Source: Endoryza sp044226045 (GTDB lineage: Bacteria; Bacteroidota; Bacteroidia; Chitinophagales; Chitinophagaceae). Taken from it: 64,000 bases of DNA. The stretch lies in NCBI GenBank assembly GCA_044226045.1, contig JBGAHR010000018.1, positions 1 through 64,000 on the forward strand, given 5' to 3'. Of the stretch, positions 43,529-52,792 are shown piece after piece. Numbering within the stretch: position 1 is the stretch's first letter; the number at the start of each line of letters is the position of its first letter. Below the pieces are notes generated by a model that ran no database searches, was not told the origin of the DNA, and was given only the letters and a program-made list of their open reading frames with translations. Both the position numbers and the translations under genes were made by a program.

Positions 43529-45238
43529 ATGAAAGTCTTTTTTCTATTTGCAGCAATTCTGGTTGCGGGATTATTTTTCTTTTATCCGGGTAAAACATCC
43601 GATAAGGAAAACCATAGTGTAACGGCGCTGCCGGTTTTTTGCGCACCTTCTTTTGACACCGCCAATATGCGATCGGGGAATGCGCCATTATTCACTGATT
43701 TTGCGAAGGCGCATATCAAATTGTCCACCGGTCAGCAAAAGGCCCAGCAGTATTTCGATCAGGGCCTTACCCTGATCTATGCGTTCAACCACGGCGAAGC
43801 CGCCCGCTCATTTTATGCAGCCCTGAAGCATGATTCAACCCTGGCCATGGCTTATTGGGGATTGGGAATGGTGCTTGGCCCCAATTACAATGCCGCACTC
43901 AATCAAAGCCTGATCCGCGAAATATGGGAGGTGATGGATAAGGCTAAAGCGTTAAGCATAAATGCCAGCCCAAAAGAAAAAGCACTGATCAACGCATTGT
44001 GCCTGCGATTTCCAAAAGAAACTGTAAATGATATGACGCCCTATGCGGCGGCCTATGCCAGCGCGATGAAAGAGGTTTTTGAAAAGTTTCCCGACGACGC
44101 CGAGGTAGCAGCCCTGTATGCAGATGCCATCATGAATGAACACCCCTGGAATTTCTGGTTAAAAGATGGAACCGCACAACCCTGGACAGCCGGTGTGATG
44201 CAGGTACTCGAAGAAAGTATTCGGAAATTTCCTAAGGGAGTTGGTCTGCATCATATGTATATACATGCTGTTGAGGCTTCCCGTCAACCCGAAAAGGGTT
44301 TGGCATCTGCTGCCTTATTGGAAAAAATGGTTCCCGGGGCGGCCCACCTTGTGCATATGCCTTCGCATATTTATATCCGGACCGGCCACTATCATCGTGG
44401 TGTGTTGGTAAATGAATGGGCTTCGGATGCCGACAGTCAGTATGTAACACAATGCAAGGTGCAGGGAACTTACCCTATCATGTACTATCCACACAACGTA
44501 CATTTTCTGGCTGCCTGTGCCTATCTGGAAGGAAATAGTGAAAAGGCTCTTAAAGCAGCCTGGATGGTTAACCGAATTGCTGATAAAAGATACATACTGG
44601 AGAATGTAACCGTTCAGCATTATTCGGTGATTCCTTTCTATGTAATGGTGCAAACAGCTAAATGGGATGATATACTGCAGTTGCCGCCACCGGGAGAAAG
44701 CCTGTTGTATCCCAGGGCCATCTGGCACTATGCGAGAGGAATGGCATTCAATGCCAAAGGTAAAACGGCTGAGGCGCAGAACGAACTGGCTATGCTGAAA
44801 AGTTACAGCGATATGGATGCACTCGACAAATTTCTCGTTTGGGAAACCAATAATGCCCGCCAGCTGGTTACTATAGCTTACCAGGTGTTAAAAGGTGATA
44901 TGGCCTTACAGGCAAAGCAATTTCAGCAATCGTTCGAAGCTTATAAAGCCGCCATCGCCATAGAAGATGCACTAACATACCAGGAACCTCCTGATTGGTT
45001 TTTCTCAGTTCGCCACAGTCTGGGTCATGCGAGCCTGGTAGCGGGTGACTATAAACAGGCAGAAGTAATACTGCGTGAAGATCTGCAGACTTTTCCGGAA
45101 AACGGATGGGCATTGATGGGTTTATACAAAGCGCTTTCGGGACAAAAGAAAACAGAAGAGGCGCTGGCCGTTAAAAAAAGATTTGAGGAAGCCTGGAAGT
45201 ACGCCGATATCGAAATTCAATCTTCCAGAAAATTTTAA
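43529..45238 (+). CDS. Secreted tetratricopeptide-repeat protein
   Basis: This 569-residue protein has an N-terminal signal or anchor (FLFAAILVAGLFFFYPG) and TPR-type helices from ~70 (QQYFDQGLTLIYAFNHGEAA, ALKHDSTLAMAYWGLGMVLG) and again near the C-terminus (QQSFEAYKAAIAIED, LGHASLVAGDYKQAEVILRE). The middle has HHMYIHAVEASRQPEKG and HLVHMPSHIYIRTGHYH, His-rich segments seen in a family of secreted TPR proteins sometimes annotated as tetratricopeptide or heme-related. Function unknown; a metal or heme role for the histidines is only a possibility. Confidence 0.8.
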   Translation: MKVFFLFAAILVAGLFFFYPGKTSDKENHSVTALPVFCAPSFDTANMRSGNAPLFTDFAKAHIKLSTGQQKAQQYFDQGLTLIYAFNHGEAARSFYAALKHDSTLAMAYWGLGMVLGPNYNAALNQSLIREIWEVMDKAKALSINASPKEKALINALCLRFPKETVNDMTPYAAAYASAMKEVFEKFPDDAEVAALYADAIMNEHPWNFWLKDGTAQPWTAGVMQVLEESIRKFPKGVGLHHMYIHAVEASRQPEKGLASAALLEKMVPGAAHLVHMPSHIYIRTGHYHRGVLVNEWASDADSQYVTQCKVQGTYPIMYYPHNVHFLAACAYLEGNSEKALKAAWMVNRIADKRYILENVTVQHYSVIPFYVMVQTAKWDDILQLPPPGESLLYPRAIWHYARGMAFNAKGKTAEAQNELAMLKSYSDMDALDKFLVWETNNARQLVTIAYQVLKGDMALQAKQFQQSFEAYKAAIAIEDALTYQEPPDWFFSVRHSLGHASLVAGDYKQAEVILREDLQTFPENGWALMGLYKALSGQKKTEEALAVKKRFEEAWKYADIEIQSSRKF

Positions 45239-45331
45239 TGAATTTCTGTAATGAAATGATCATTCTTCCGTATTAACATATATATGGGTAGAATTTAATT
45301 ATTCTCATCTGGCAGTTAGTTTTTTTTGGAC

Positions 45332-45358
45332 GCCCCTCCTTTCCAGGAGGGGCTTTTT
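45332..45358 (+). terminator. Rho-independent terminator
   Basis: GCCCCTCCT and AGGAGGGGC form a 9-bp GC-rich stem with a TTCC loop, followed by TTTTT, 93 bp after the TPR gene. Confidence 0.92.
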
Positions 45359-45464
45359 ACCATATTCGGGGATGTTTAAGTGATAAATCGGGTATCGGAA
45401 ACGCGATGGCAGGAAGCGATTTTTGTTCTGTTATCAATATAGTCATCACTTAAACAAAAATGTC

Positions 45465-45914
45465 ATGAAAAGAATTCTCCTGGTGATAACCCTGCTTGTG
45501 AATACAATCGGGGTTAGTCTTAAAGCCGCCAACGAGCCTGGTATCGACAAACACATTCTTCAATCTTTCAGGCGATATTTCCCGTCTGCAGAATCGGAAT
45601 CCTGGCAGGTAATCAAAAATGAAGGTATTTATCTTGTCCGGTTCGTTTACCAGTCGCAATCAGTCGTGGCGTATCTTTCGCAGGATGGGTCGCTAATGGC
45701 TACTGCCCGCACCACTCATTTGCCCGCACTGCCTATGCCTGTTTCACGCAAGATCAGCCAGCAATATGCTTCCTATTCCGTCACCGAAGCGGTGGAAATG
45801 ATGCTGTTTGATGAACTTGGATACCTGCTGACACTCGAAAATGATAAACAAATTGTCTCCCTCTGGGTTTATCCATCAGGTGAGGAACGGACAATCAAAA
45901 AGACCAGGAAATAG
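45465..45914 (+). CDS. Small secreted PepSY-like protein
   Basis: The protein is 149 residues from the ATG at 45465, with a signal peptide (MKRILLVITLLVNTIGVSLKA). The mature part has the strand-helix rhythm of PepSY-like/DUF2874 periplasmic proteins: FRRYFPSAESESWQVIKNEG, YLVRFVYQSQSVVAYLSQDG, ATARTTHLPALPMPVSRKI. Such proteins are periplasmic with unknown ligand. An in-frame ATG 42 bp upstream would ruin the signal peptide. The gene stands alone between two terminators. Confidence 0.6.
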   Translation: MKRILLVITLLVNTIGVSLKAANEPGIDKHILQSFRRYFPSAESESWQVIKNEGIYLVRFVYQSQSVVAYLSQDGSLMATARTTHLPALPMPVSRKISQQYASYSVTEAVEMMLFDELGYLLTLENDKQIVSLWVYPSGEERTIKKTRK

Positions 45915-46051
45915 ACATCGGGAAGAATCCGCAGAAACCCGGCCATTAAAGAAACTCTCTCCTGGATTATCTCGTATGTTAAAATCGAAGAATGACCGAA
46001 GTCAAGAGCGGTCATTGATCTCATGGGTTATTTTTAGTTTTAGGGTTTGGT

Positions 46052-46080
46052 CCCCGCTCTGTCCAGGGCGGGGTTTGTTT
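46052..46080 (+). terminator. Rho-independent terminator
   Basis: CCCCGCTCT pairs with AGGGCGGGG (one G-U) around a GTCC loop, followed by TTTGTTTT. A second possible stem (AATGACCG/CGGTCATT, 45991-46016) lies just before it. Confidence 0.85.
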
Positions 46081-46156
46081 TGGCAACCTTTTTAACTGCC
46101 TCATCGTACTAACTACAGGCGCCTTCAAACCGGATTTGTCCATTTCTCAAAAATTT

Positions 46157-46507
46157 ATGATGAAGTATATCATTGGAGTCATTGCTATATGGCTACTGGC
46201 ATCGGCATGTTATTACCATAAGGAGGAATTGCTGTATCCGGCCTCGGTCGACTGCACGAGTACCAATTCAAAATATGGAACAGATGTGTTGCCGATCATT
46301 CAGTCAACCTGCGCCACCGCGGGCTGTCATGATGCCGCCTCGGTAAATGCGGGAGGCCCATTGACCAATTACGAGCAGATCAAGGCAAAAGCCAGCCAGA
46401 TAAAAGTACAGGTACTGAGTGGTGCCATGCCTCAGAATTCGAGCCTGTCCGCTCTTCAGCTTCGATTGATCAGCTGCTGGATAGATAGCGGCTCACCCAA
46501 CAATTGA
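46157..46507 (+). CDS. Cytochrome-c-like lipoprotein with C-x4-CH heme motif
   Basis: The protein is 116 residues from the ATG at 46157. A short signal ending ASAC suggests a lipoprotein. The mature part carries STCATAGCHDAAS, that is C-x4-C-H, a heme-attachment variant found in planctomycete/Bacteroidota-type short cytochromes, and QVLSGAMPQNSSLSALQ where a distal Met ligand would be expected. It opens a tight operon with the OB-fold, YceI and DUF5777 genes. Electron-carrier function is inferred from the motif only. Confidence 0.75.
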   Translation: MMKYIIGVIAIWLLASACYYHKEELLYPASVDCTSTNSKYGTDVLPIIQSTCATAGCHDAASVNAGGPLTNYEQIKAKASQIKVQVLSGAMPQNSSLSALQLRLISCWIDSGSPNN

Positions 46508-46512
46508 TTTTC

Positions 46513-46968
46513 ATGAAACGCAGAATTATCATCGGCTGCAGCCTGTTGCTGGCCTTATTGGCAACGATATACGGTTACCGGGAATATACTCGCCAAAGGC
46601 AGGATACAAAGCAAGAACGACCGGCTTTTGTTATCCAGGCTCCATCCTGGCTGAATGAATTTGCCACAGACGCGAATGCAGCCAGCAGGAAGTATGCAGG
46701 CAGGGAATTGTTTGTACAGGTGGAAGGGATGGTGAAATCAACAGTCAGGGGCGAAAACAACCACACTGTCATATTGCTGGGTGATACAACCGGAAACTCT
46801 TCTGTCCGGTGTCTGATGGATTCGGTTTATCAGTCGGAGGTCGAAGATATCCGGGCCGGACAATCGATCACCATCAAGGGTCAATTCACCGGGTATAAGG
46901 CAGATGAGCTGGGAATCGGCGCGGATATCGAAATGAATTTTTGTGTGCTGGTCAATAAAAAACCTTGA
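46513..46968 (+). CDS. Membrane-anchored OB-fold (tRNA_anti-like) protein
   Basis: The protein is 151 residues from the ATG at 46513; a TTG at 46504 overlaps the previous stop and is less likely. One N-terminal helix (IIIGCSLLLALLATIYGY) anchors it. The rest fits the OB-fold family: KYAGRELFVQVEGMVKSTVR, VILLGDTTGNSSVRCLMDS, IRAGQSITIKGQFTGYKADE. Family members are envelope proteins of unknown function. Second gene of the four-gene operon. Confidence 0.75.
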   Translation: MKRRIIIGCSLLLALLATIYGYREYTRQRQDTKQERPAFVIQAPSWLNEFATDANAASRKYAGRELFVQVEGMVKSTVRGENNHTVILLGDTTGNSSVRCLMDSVYQSEVEDIRAGQSITIKGQFTGYKADELGIGADIEMNFCVLVNKKP

Positions 46969-46969
46969 T

Positions 46970-47515
46970 ATGAAATGGATATTGATCCTGGCTGGACTAA
47001 CCCTCGCAAAGGAATCGTTTACACAGAGCCGGTATTTTACAAAGACCGGGAGAATCAGCTTTTTTTCAGATGCACCAATGGAAAAAATTGAAGCGGTTAA
47101 CCGGAGTGTGAGCGCGGTGCTGGACACTAAAACAGGTCAACTGCAATTTTTGGTTCTCCTAAAAGGATTTGAATTCAGAAAGGCCCTCATGCAGGAACAT
47201 TTCAATGAGAATTACGTCGAAAGCGACAAATATCCCAAGGCGCAATTCAAGGGGGTTATTCAAAACAACGAACAAATAAATTATACGAAGTCCGGCAACT
47301 ATGAGGCGATCGTAAAAGGAATATTGACGCTGCATGGCCGGGAGAAGGAAATAGAAACGAAAGGAACCATTATCGTTCAGCCGGGTCAACTCCGGGCAGA
47401 GGCGGTTTTCTGGATCATGCTGGGCGATTACCAGGTAAGTATCCCGTCGCTGGTAAAAGATAAGGTATCCGAAAAGGTACAGATAACCATCAGCTGCCTG
47501 CTCGACCCCCTTTAA
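46970..47515 (+). CDS. YceI-family periplasmic protein
   Basis: The protein is 181 residues from the ATG at 46970, one base after the previous stop, with a signal peptide (MKWILILAGLTLAKESFTQ). The lipocalin-like YceI fold is seen in TGRISFFSDAPMEKIEAVN, NENYVESDKYPKAQFKG and GILTLHGREKEIETKGTI. YceI proteins bind isoprenoid-type or other amphiphilic lipids in the periplasm. Here it sits between an OB-fold protein and an outer-membrane barrel, implying a shared envelope process. Confidence 0.9.
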   Translation: MKWILILAGLTLAKESFTQSRYFTKTGRISFFSDAPMEKIEAVNRSVSAVLDTKTGQLQFLVLLKGFEFRKALMQEHFNENYVESDKYPKAQFKGVIQNNEQINYTKSGNYEAIVKGILTLHGREKEIETKGTIIVQPGQLRAEAVFWIMLGDYQVSIPSLVKDKVSEKVQITISCLLDPL

Positions 47516-47540
47516 TCAATCAAACATTAACCAAGTGCTT

Positions 47541-48425
47541 ATGAAAAAAGCATCATTCATGCTGGCCATATTGTGTTCCGGATTGTTGTTGCAGGCGCAA
47601 CAGGATACTACCGATCTTTTGAAATCATTACCACCCGCAGCGGGAAAGCAAAAAGAATATGTGTCCAACGCGTTCAAATCATCGCGGGTGATCAACGGGC
47701 AATCGATCGAGTTCATCGGAAAGAATGTGCTGGATGTCCGAATACTGCATCGCTTCGGATATGTAAACGAAGGAGCCGGCAACCTGTTCGGTCTCGATGA
47801 AGCCAGTATGCGATTGGGATTCGACTATGGTCTTACTAAAAACCTTACGATCGGAATTGGTCGAAGTACGGCAAAAAAAGAAGTTGATGGGTTCTTAAAG
47901 GCCAGGCTCCTGCGCCAGTCGTTGAAGAACGGTTCTCCTGTATCATTGGTGTGGGTAAGTGGAATGACCGTTTTCACAACCAAATGGGCCGACAAGGAAA
48001 GAGACAATCTCTTTTCTTCCCGGTTGGGATATTATCATTCGCTCATCGTTGGGCGAAAGTTCAGTGAACGCTTCAGCCTGCAGGTAGCGCCTACATTTGT
48101 TCACCGTAACCTGATCGATTCTGTAAAAAACCAGAACGACACCTGGGCACTCGGAATCGGCGGACGGTTTAAAATTTCCAGGCGGGTAGCGTTTGTAATA
48201 GACTATCATCCGATATTATCCGGAAAACAATCAGGCACATACGATCCTTTGTCCGTGGGTGTAGACATTGAAACCGGCGGACATGTTTTTCAACTTCATT
48301 TCTCCAATGCCACCGGTATGAATGAAAAAGAATTCATCACCAACACAACCGGTCGTTTCTTCCAGGGCGATATCCGTTTTGGATTTAACCTGTCCAGGGT
48401 GTTTAGTCTGATGCGGCAGCGGTGA
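47541..48425 (+). CDS. DUF5777-type outer-membrane beta-barrel protein
   Basis: The protein is 294 residues from the ATG at 47541 (a GTG lies 6 bp upstream), with a signal peptide (MKKASFMLAILCSGLLLQAQ). The body matches the DUF5777 pattern: FKSSRVINGQSIEFIGKNVL, ILHRFGYVNEGAGNLFGLDE, ASMRLGFDYGLTKNLTIGIG. The strand-rich remainder ends in a barrel-like FGFNLSRVFSLMRQR. In Bacteroidota such barrels often accompany YceI and c-type cytochromes, as here. Function unknown. Repeat sequence begins directly after the stop codon. Confidence 0.78.
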   Translation: MKKASFMLAILCSGLLLQAQQDTTDLLKSLPPAAGKQKEYVSNAFKSSRVINGQSIEFIGKNVLDVRILHRFGYVNEGAGNLFGLDEASMRLGFDYGLTKNLTIGIGRSTAKKEVDGFLKARLLRQSLKNGSPVSLVWVSGMTVFTTKWADKERDNLFSSRLGYYHSLIVGRKFSERFSLQVAPTFVHRNLIDSVKNQNDTWALGIGGRFKISRRVAFVIDYHPILSGKQSGTYDPLSVGVDIETGGHVFQLHFSNATGMNEKEFITNTTGRFFQGDIRFGFNLSRVFSLMRQR

Positions 48426-48562
48426 ACGGAGCGGGAGCGGTGATCGGAGCGGGAGTGGGAGCGAGAGCGGAAGGAGAAAGGGAAAGGGAAAGAGAAAGGT
48501 AAACGGAAAGGGAAACCGCAAACAGCAAACTGCCAACCACAAACCAACCTGAAACGATAAAC
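48426..48562. repeat. Low-complexity tract in full module order ending in TGAAACGATAAAC
   Basis: From the first base after the stop codon: GGAGCGGGAGCGG and GGAGTGGGAGCGAGAGCGG (to ~48472), AAAGGG/AAAGAG hexamers (to ~48515), CCGCAAACAGCAAACTGCC (to ~48535), then ACCAACCTGAAACGATAAAC at 48543-48562. It is the clearest example of the complete order and fills the gap to the convergent birA gene. Confidence 0.92.
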
Positions 48563-48572
48563 TTTGGATTGA

Positions 48573-49361
48573 TTACAGTACCCAACCTATTTCAGCACTT
48601 TCAAAACTGCGTTCGCTGGTCAGTAAACGACCATCGGGTTGAATGCCGAGAATGGTTGTTTCGAAGACAACATTGTCTTTTTTCAGTTTCACCTTTTCGC
48701 CCCTTTTGAACATGGCCGCTGCGTATTGATCCAATATATATTCCTTTCCTTTTTCGCGCCATTCCTGCAAACGGTTTTCCAGGCATAGACAACAATCGCG
48801 GGCCGTTTCCAGCAGGTCGAATGATTTTCCGGTGATTTGCTTCAGGGACACCGGTCGTCCGTTCCCACTTTCAAAATGTCCCTGGTTAATGTTGATGCCG
48901 ATTCCGGCAATCGCCCATTTCCAGGAGCTTTCTGCCGGACTGTCGGCCCCCAGGACCGATTCAATGAGTATCCCGCCTGCCTTTCTGTCCTGCCAATACA
49001 CATCATTTGGCCATTTGATGCGGGTCTCATCTTCGCCCGCTCTCATTTTAAAAAAATCATAACAACCCAGGGCTACGATCGCAGAGAGAACAAATTGCTC
49101 ATGGGGAAATAGCGGTTGGGGAGAGAGGACCACCGACATCATGATATTCTCTCCGGCCCTGCTTACCCATTGACGGCCACGCTGACCCCTTCCAGCCGTC
49201 TGTTCGAGGGCGAAAAAGACACTGCCATGTGTGGCTAAACCCTTCTGTACCTGTGCCATGGCATAGTTGTTGGTGCTGTCAACTGACGGCAGTACAGTAA
49301 AGGATTGGCCTATAGGAGGAAACACGGGTTTTTGTGGCAACAATGTATTATTTTTGAGCAT
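48573..49361 (-). CDS. birA: Biotin--[acetyl-CoA-carboxylase] ligase
   Basis: This 262-residue protein activates biotin with ATP and attaches it to the carboxylase carrier. The biotin-protein ligase motif reads GRGQRGRQWVS, followed by KWPNDVYWQDRKAGGILIES with the catalytic Lys. There is no N-terminal DNA-binding domain, so it is a monofunctional ligase and not a repressor. A short C-terminal SH3-like domain ends the protein. It is divergent from rsfS (160 bp between starts). Confidence 0.95.
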   Translation of the reverse strand: MLKNNTLLPQKPVFPPIGQSFTVLPSVDSTNNYAMAQVQKGLATHGSVFFALEQTAGRGQRGRQWVSRAGENIMMSVVLSPQPLFPHEQFVLSAIVALGCYDFFKMRAGEDETRIKWPNDVYWQDRKAGGILIESVLGADSPAESSWKWAIAGIGININQGHFESGNGRPVSLKQITGKSFDLLETARDCCLCLENRLQEWREKGKEYILDQYAAAMFKRGEKVKLKKDNVVFETTILGIQPDGRLLTSERSFESAEIGWVL

Positions 49362-49521
49362 TGCGAAAATAGGACTTTGAACGAAGAGGGGAATGGCAGA
49401 ACCAAACGGATAAAAAATTGTTGCTAAACTATCCGGGTAAGCCGGAAAAAGCAGCAGGATGAACAGCTCAACTCCATAAAACCGACATAAATCATTTTGA
49501 TCATTTTAAACAGTTTGATTA

Positions 49522-49923
49522 TTGGAACAACTTTCTAAGTTAGCTGCACGCCGCAAACGCAGCGGAGTTACCCGGTTAAACAAAAATTCTAAGATCCTTA
49601 AATCAATTATTCACGCCATCCAGGAGAAAAAGGGAGAGCATATTGTTTCTCTTGATCTGAGAAGAATACCGGAAGCGGTGGCGGATTTTTTCATCATCTG
49701 TGAAGCAAGCAGCCAGGTACAGGTGAAAGCGATAGCAGATTTTGTGGAAGAATACCTGAAACAAAACCTGGGAGAAGTCCCTTACCGCCACGAAGGGATG
49801 CAGGCGGCGCATTGGATCCTGATCGATTATGTAAATGTGGTAGTGCACGTCATGCAATCGGAAACACGTAAATTTTACAAACTCGAGGAAATGTGGAGTG
49901 ATGCGGAGAGAGAAGAACAGTAA
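49522..49923 (+). CDS. rsfS: Ribosomal silencing factor RsfS
   Basis: This 133-residue protein binds ribosomal protein uL14 and blocks subunit joining under starvation. Family blocks are KKGEHIVSLDLRRIPEAVAD, FFIICEASSQVQVKAIADFV, and YRHEGMQAAHWILIDYVNVV with the C-terminal FYKLEEMW. A TTG at 49522 is taken as start because no in-frame ATG exists near the N-terminus and the N-terminal helix matches relatives; this is an inference. It is followed 43 bp later by ftsH. Confidence 0.93.
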   Translation: MEQLSKLAARRKRSGVTRLNKNSKILKSIIHAIQEKKGEHIVSLDLRRIPEAVADFFIICEASSQVQVKAIADFVEEYLKQNLGEVPYRHEGMQAAHWILIDYVNVVVHVMQSETRKFYKLEEMWSDAEREEQ

Positions 49924-49966
49924 TTAGTAAACCAATCTAGAAATCAAGAGTAGAAACATACAGTTT

Positions 49967-52033
49967 ATGTCACAAGACGATCAAAGACAACCCGACCGGA
50001 ATAACCGGTTTAAACCGAGAGAAGATAGCAACAACGGCTCGCGAAAACCACCCAAATTCAATATTTACTGGGTTTGGGCCATCATATTTGCTGTATTGGT
50101 AGGCTTCCAGATTTTCGGCCTCTCCCCTGAAGCAAAACGTATCGATTCCTACAAGGAATTCCGCGACGAAATGCTGATGAAGAAGGACGTGGAAAAGCTG
50201 GTTATCGTAACCAATAAAAATCTCGTTCGCGTTTACATCAAAAAAGACAGCCTTAACAAACAATACTACCGCGAAAAATTCGGCAAGGAGTGGGAGACGG
50301 TCTCCAAATCTTCCGGTCCCCAGTTTGAATTTTCCGTTACGGACAGTAAGGAATTTACCAAGCAGCTGACGGATCTCTTTGCCCAGAATCCTTCTCTCGA
50401 AGTTCCTTACGAACCCAAACCGGAAGGAGAATGGTTCAGTCCCTTCATCAGCTTCGTTCTTCCGCTCCTGATCATTGTGTTGATCTGGATCATGCTGATG
50501 CGTAAGATGGGAGGCGGCGCCGGCGGCGGAGCCGGACCCGGTGGTATATTCAATATTGGAAAATCAAGAGCCACCCTGTTCGATAAAGGAACCAAGGTAA
50601 ACATCACCTTCGCCGATGTGGCGGGTTTGGATGAGGCCAAGGTAGAGGTGATGGAGATTGTCGATTTCCTCAAGAGTCCCAAAAAATATACTTCCCTCGG
50701 TGGTAAGATCCCGAAAGGAGCCCTGCTGATCGGACCTCCGGGTACCGGTAAAACCCTGCTGGCAAAAGCCATGGCGGGCGAGGCCCAGGTTCCTTTCTTC
50801 AGCCTGAGTGGTAGTGATTTTGTGGAGATGTTTGTGGGTGTAGGTGCCAGCCGTGTTCGCGACCTGTTCAAGCAGGCCCGTGAAAAAGCACCGTGTATCA
50901 TCTTTATCGATGAGATCGACGCGATCGGCCGTGCCCGCGGAAAGAATGCCATCATGAGCAACGACGAAAGGGAAAGCACCCTTAACCAGTTGCTGGTGGA
51001 AATGGATGGATTCAGTGGTGAAAGCGGAATCATCGTGCTGGCGGCTACCAACCGCCCGGATGTACTCGACAGCGCCCTTTTGCGACCGGGCCGATTCGAC
51101 AGACAAATTTCTATCGATAAACCCGATCTGAAAGGAAGAGAGGCCATCTTCAAGGTTCACCTGAAACCGATCAAAATATCGCAAACACTCGATATCCATA
51201 AACTGGCAGAACAAACCCCCGGATTCGCCGGCGCTGATATAGCCAACGTATGTAATGAGGCGGCACTCATCGCTGCGAGGAAAGGAAAAGAAGCTGTAGA
51301 CATGGAAGATTTCCAGGATGCGGTAGACCGCGTAATCGGCGGATTGGAAAAGAAGAACAAGATCATCTCTCCCGAAGAGAAAAAGATCATCGCATACCAC
51401 GAGGCCGGTCACGCAATTTGCGGATGGTATCTCGAACACGCGTATCCGTTATTGAAGGTAACGATCGTACCACGCGGTACGGCGGCCCTGGGATATGCGC
51501 AGTACACACCCAAAGAACAGTACCTGTATAATACAGATCAGCTGATGGATCAGATCTGCATGACCCTCGGTGGTCGGGCCAGTGAAGACATCTTCTTCCA
51601 AAAGATTTCTACCGGCGCGCAAAACGATTTGCAGCAGATCACCCGTATCGCTTATTCAATGGTGACCGTATACGGTATGAACGCTAAAGTGGGTAATGTA
51701 AGTTTTTACGATCCGGCCGCGGAGAATTCCTTCACCAAGCCTTATTCGGAAGAAACTTCCAAGCTGATTGATGAAGAAGTTCGCAAGCTGATCGATACAG
51801 CCTACGAAAAAACGAAAGAGTTGCTGATCGAAAAGAAAACACAGGTAGAAAAGCTGGCGGAAGCCCTGCTCGATCGGGAAGTATTATTCCAGAGTGATGT
51901 GGAGGCCCTGATCGGTAAAAGACCGTTCGGTGAAAAGAAAGCCATTCATGTGGTTGATGAAGCCAGTGATAACGGAATTGGTGGTTCTGCCATCAGCAAC
52001 CCGCTGCCAGGTGTTGAGCCCAGCCAACCCTGA
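49967..52033 (+). CDS. ftsH: ATP-dependent zinc metalloprotease FtsH
   Basis: This 688-residue hexameric inner-membrane protease has two membrane helices (~25-43 and ~160-178) around a periplasmic domain, a Gly-rich linker (GGGAGGGAGPGG), then the AAA+ module: Walker A GPPGTGKT (~256), Walker B IIFIDEIDAIG, SRH region TNRPDVLDSALLRPGRFDR. The M41 peptidase has the zinc motif HEAGH (~481) and the distal Asp region. Length and motifs are complete. Co-transcription with rsfS is likely; a perfect hairpin follows. Confidence 0.98.
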   Translation: MSQDDQRQPDRNNRFKPREDSNNGSRKPPKFNIYWVWAIIFAVLVGFQIFGLSPEAKRIDSYKEFRDEMLMKKDVEKLVIVTNKNLVRVYIKKDSLNKQYYREKFGKEWETVSKSSGPQFEFSVTDSKEFTKQLTDLFAQNPSLEVPYEPKPEGEWFSPFISFVLPLLIIVLIWIMLMRKMGGGAGGGAGPGGIFNIGKSRATLFDKGTKVNITFADVAGLDEAKVEVMEIVDFLKSPKKYTSLGGKIPKGALLIGPPGTGKTLLAKAMAGEAQVPFFSLSGSDFVEMFVGVGASRVRDLFKQAREKAPCIIFIDEIDAIGRARGKNAIMSNDERESTLNQLLVEMDGFSGESGIIVLAATNRPDVLDSALLRPGRFDRQISIDKPDLKGREAIFKVHLKPIKISQTLDIHKLAEQTPGFAGADIANVCNEAALIAARKGKEAVDMEDFQDAVDRVIGGLEKKNKIISPEEKKIIAYHEAGHAICGWYLEHAYPLLKVTIVPRGTAALGYAQYTPKEQYLYNTDQLMDQICMTLGGRASEDIFFQKISTGAQNDLQQITRIAYSMVTVYGMNAKVGNVSFYDPAAENSFTKPYSEETSKLIDEEVRKLIDTAYEKTKELLIEKKTQVEKLAEALLDREVLFQSDVEALIGKRPFGEKKAIHVVDEASDNGIGGSAISNPLPGVEPSQP

Positions 52034-52060
52034 GCCGGTATATAGTAAGCGCATTTTATC

Positions 52061-52091
52061 AATTCAAGCGGGACCTGATCCCGCTTGAATT
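52061..52091 (+). terminator. Hairpin terminator after ftsH
   Basis: AATTCAAGCGGGA and TCCCGCTTGAATT form a perfect 13-bp stem with a CCTGA loop, 27 bp after the ftsH stop; the T-tract is short. Confidence 0.8.
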
Positions 52092-52125
52092 CTATTAAAC
52101 AGGTTCCATTTCAAAATTTCCCTGC

Positions 52126-52767
52126 ATGCCTATCAATATTACCCCTTCGAAGGAGAATATTTTCAAAAGGATCAGGAAAGCGCTGTCTCACACCACGGCG
52201 CAACCATTTCCGCAATCTGAGAATGCACAGAATGTGTTTGTGCCGTCCCGCCAGGAACTGGAAGTGGAGTTTGCTGAACAATTCACCAAGCTACAGGGAA
52301 AATTCGCCTATTGCACCGATCCCGCCGACCTGGTTAACCAGCTTCGCGGGCTGCTGACCCATTTTGAGTGGAAGAAAATCTATTGCCGTGATCAGGCAAT
52401 CAAAGCCATGCTGGCCGAACAGGGATTTTCTGAAACTGGCTATACGGACCTCGCCAGTTGTGACGCCTCCATCACAGGATGTGAGTACCTGGTGGCCAGA
52501 ACCGGAAGCCTGGTGATGAGTGCCGCAGAGGAGAGTGGAAGAACAACGAGTGTATATGCCCCTGTACACATCTGTATTGCCCGCACCAGTCAACTGGTTT
52601 ACGACATCCGGGATGCGCTTCAGTCTGTAAAAGAAAAATATGGAAACAGACTTCCTTCTCTTATTACTTTCGCCAGCGGTCCCAGCCGGACGGCAGATAT
52701 CGAAAAAACACTGGTTACCGGTGTTCATGGACCTAAAGAAGTCTATTGTTTTTTGATCGAAGGCTGA
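52126..52767 (+). CDS. LutC/YkgG-like LUD-domain protein
   Basis: This 213-residue protein has the LUD domain of LutC: CEYLVARTGSLVMSAAEESG, the THICIA-like VYAPVHICIARTSQLV, and the C-terminal signature FASGPSRTADIEKTLVTGVH followed by GPKEVYCFLI. In lactate-utilisation operons LutC acts with the iron-sulfur proteins LutA and LutB, but neither is adjacent. In Bacteroidota this gene is often found alone downstream of ftsH, so a lactate role here is uncertain. Confidence 0.85.
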   Translation: MPINITPSKENIFKRIRKALSHTTAQPFPQSENAQNVFVPSRQELEVEFAEQFTKLQGKFAYCTDPADLVNQLRGLLTHFEWKKIYCRDQAIKAMLAEQGFSETGYTDLASCDASITGCEYLVARTGSLVMSAAEESGRTTSVYAPVHICIARTSQLVYDIRDALQSVKEKYGNRLPSLITFASGPSRTADIEKTLVTGVHGPKEVYCFLIEG

Positions 52768-52792
52768 AAGCAGCATCGTATCTTTATAGTGT

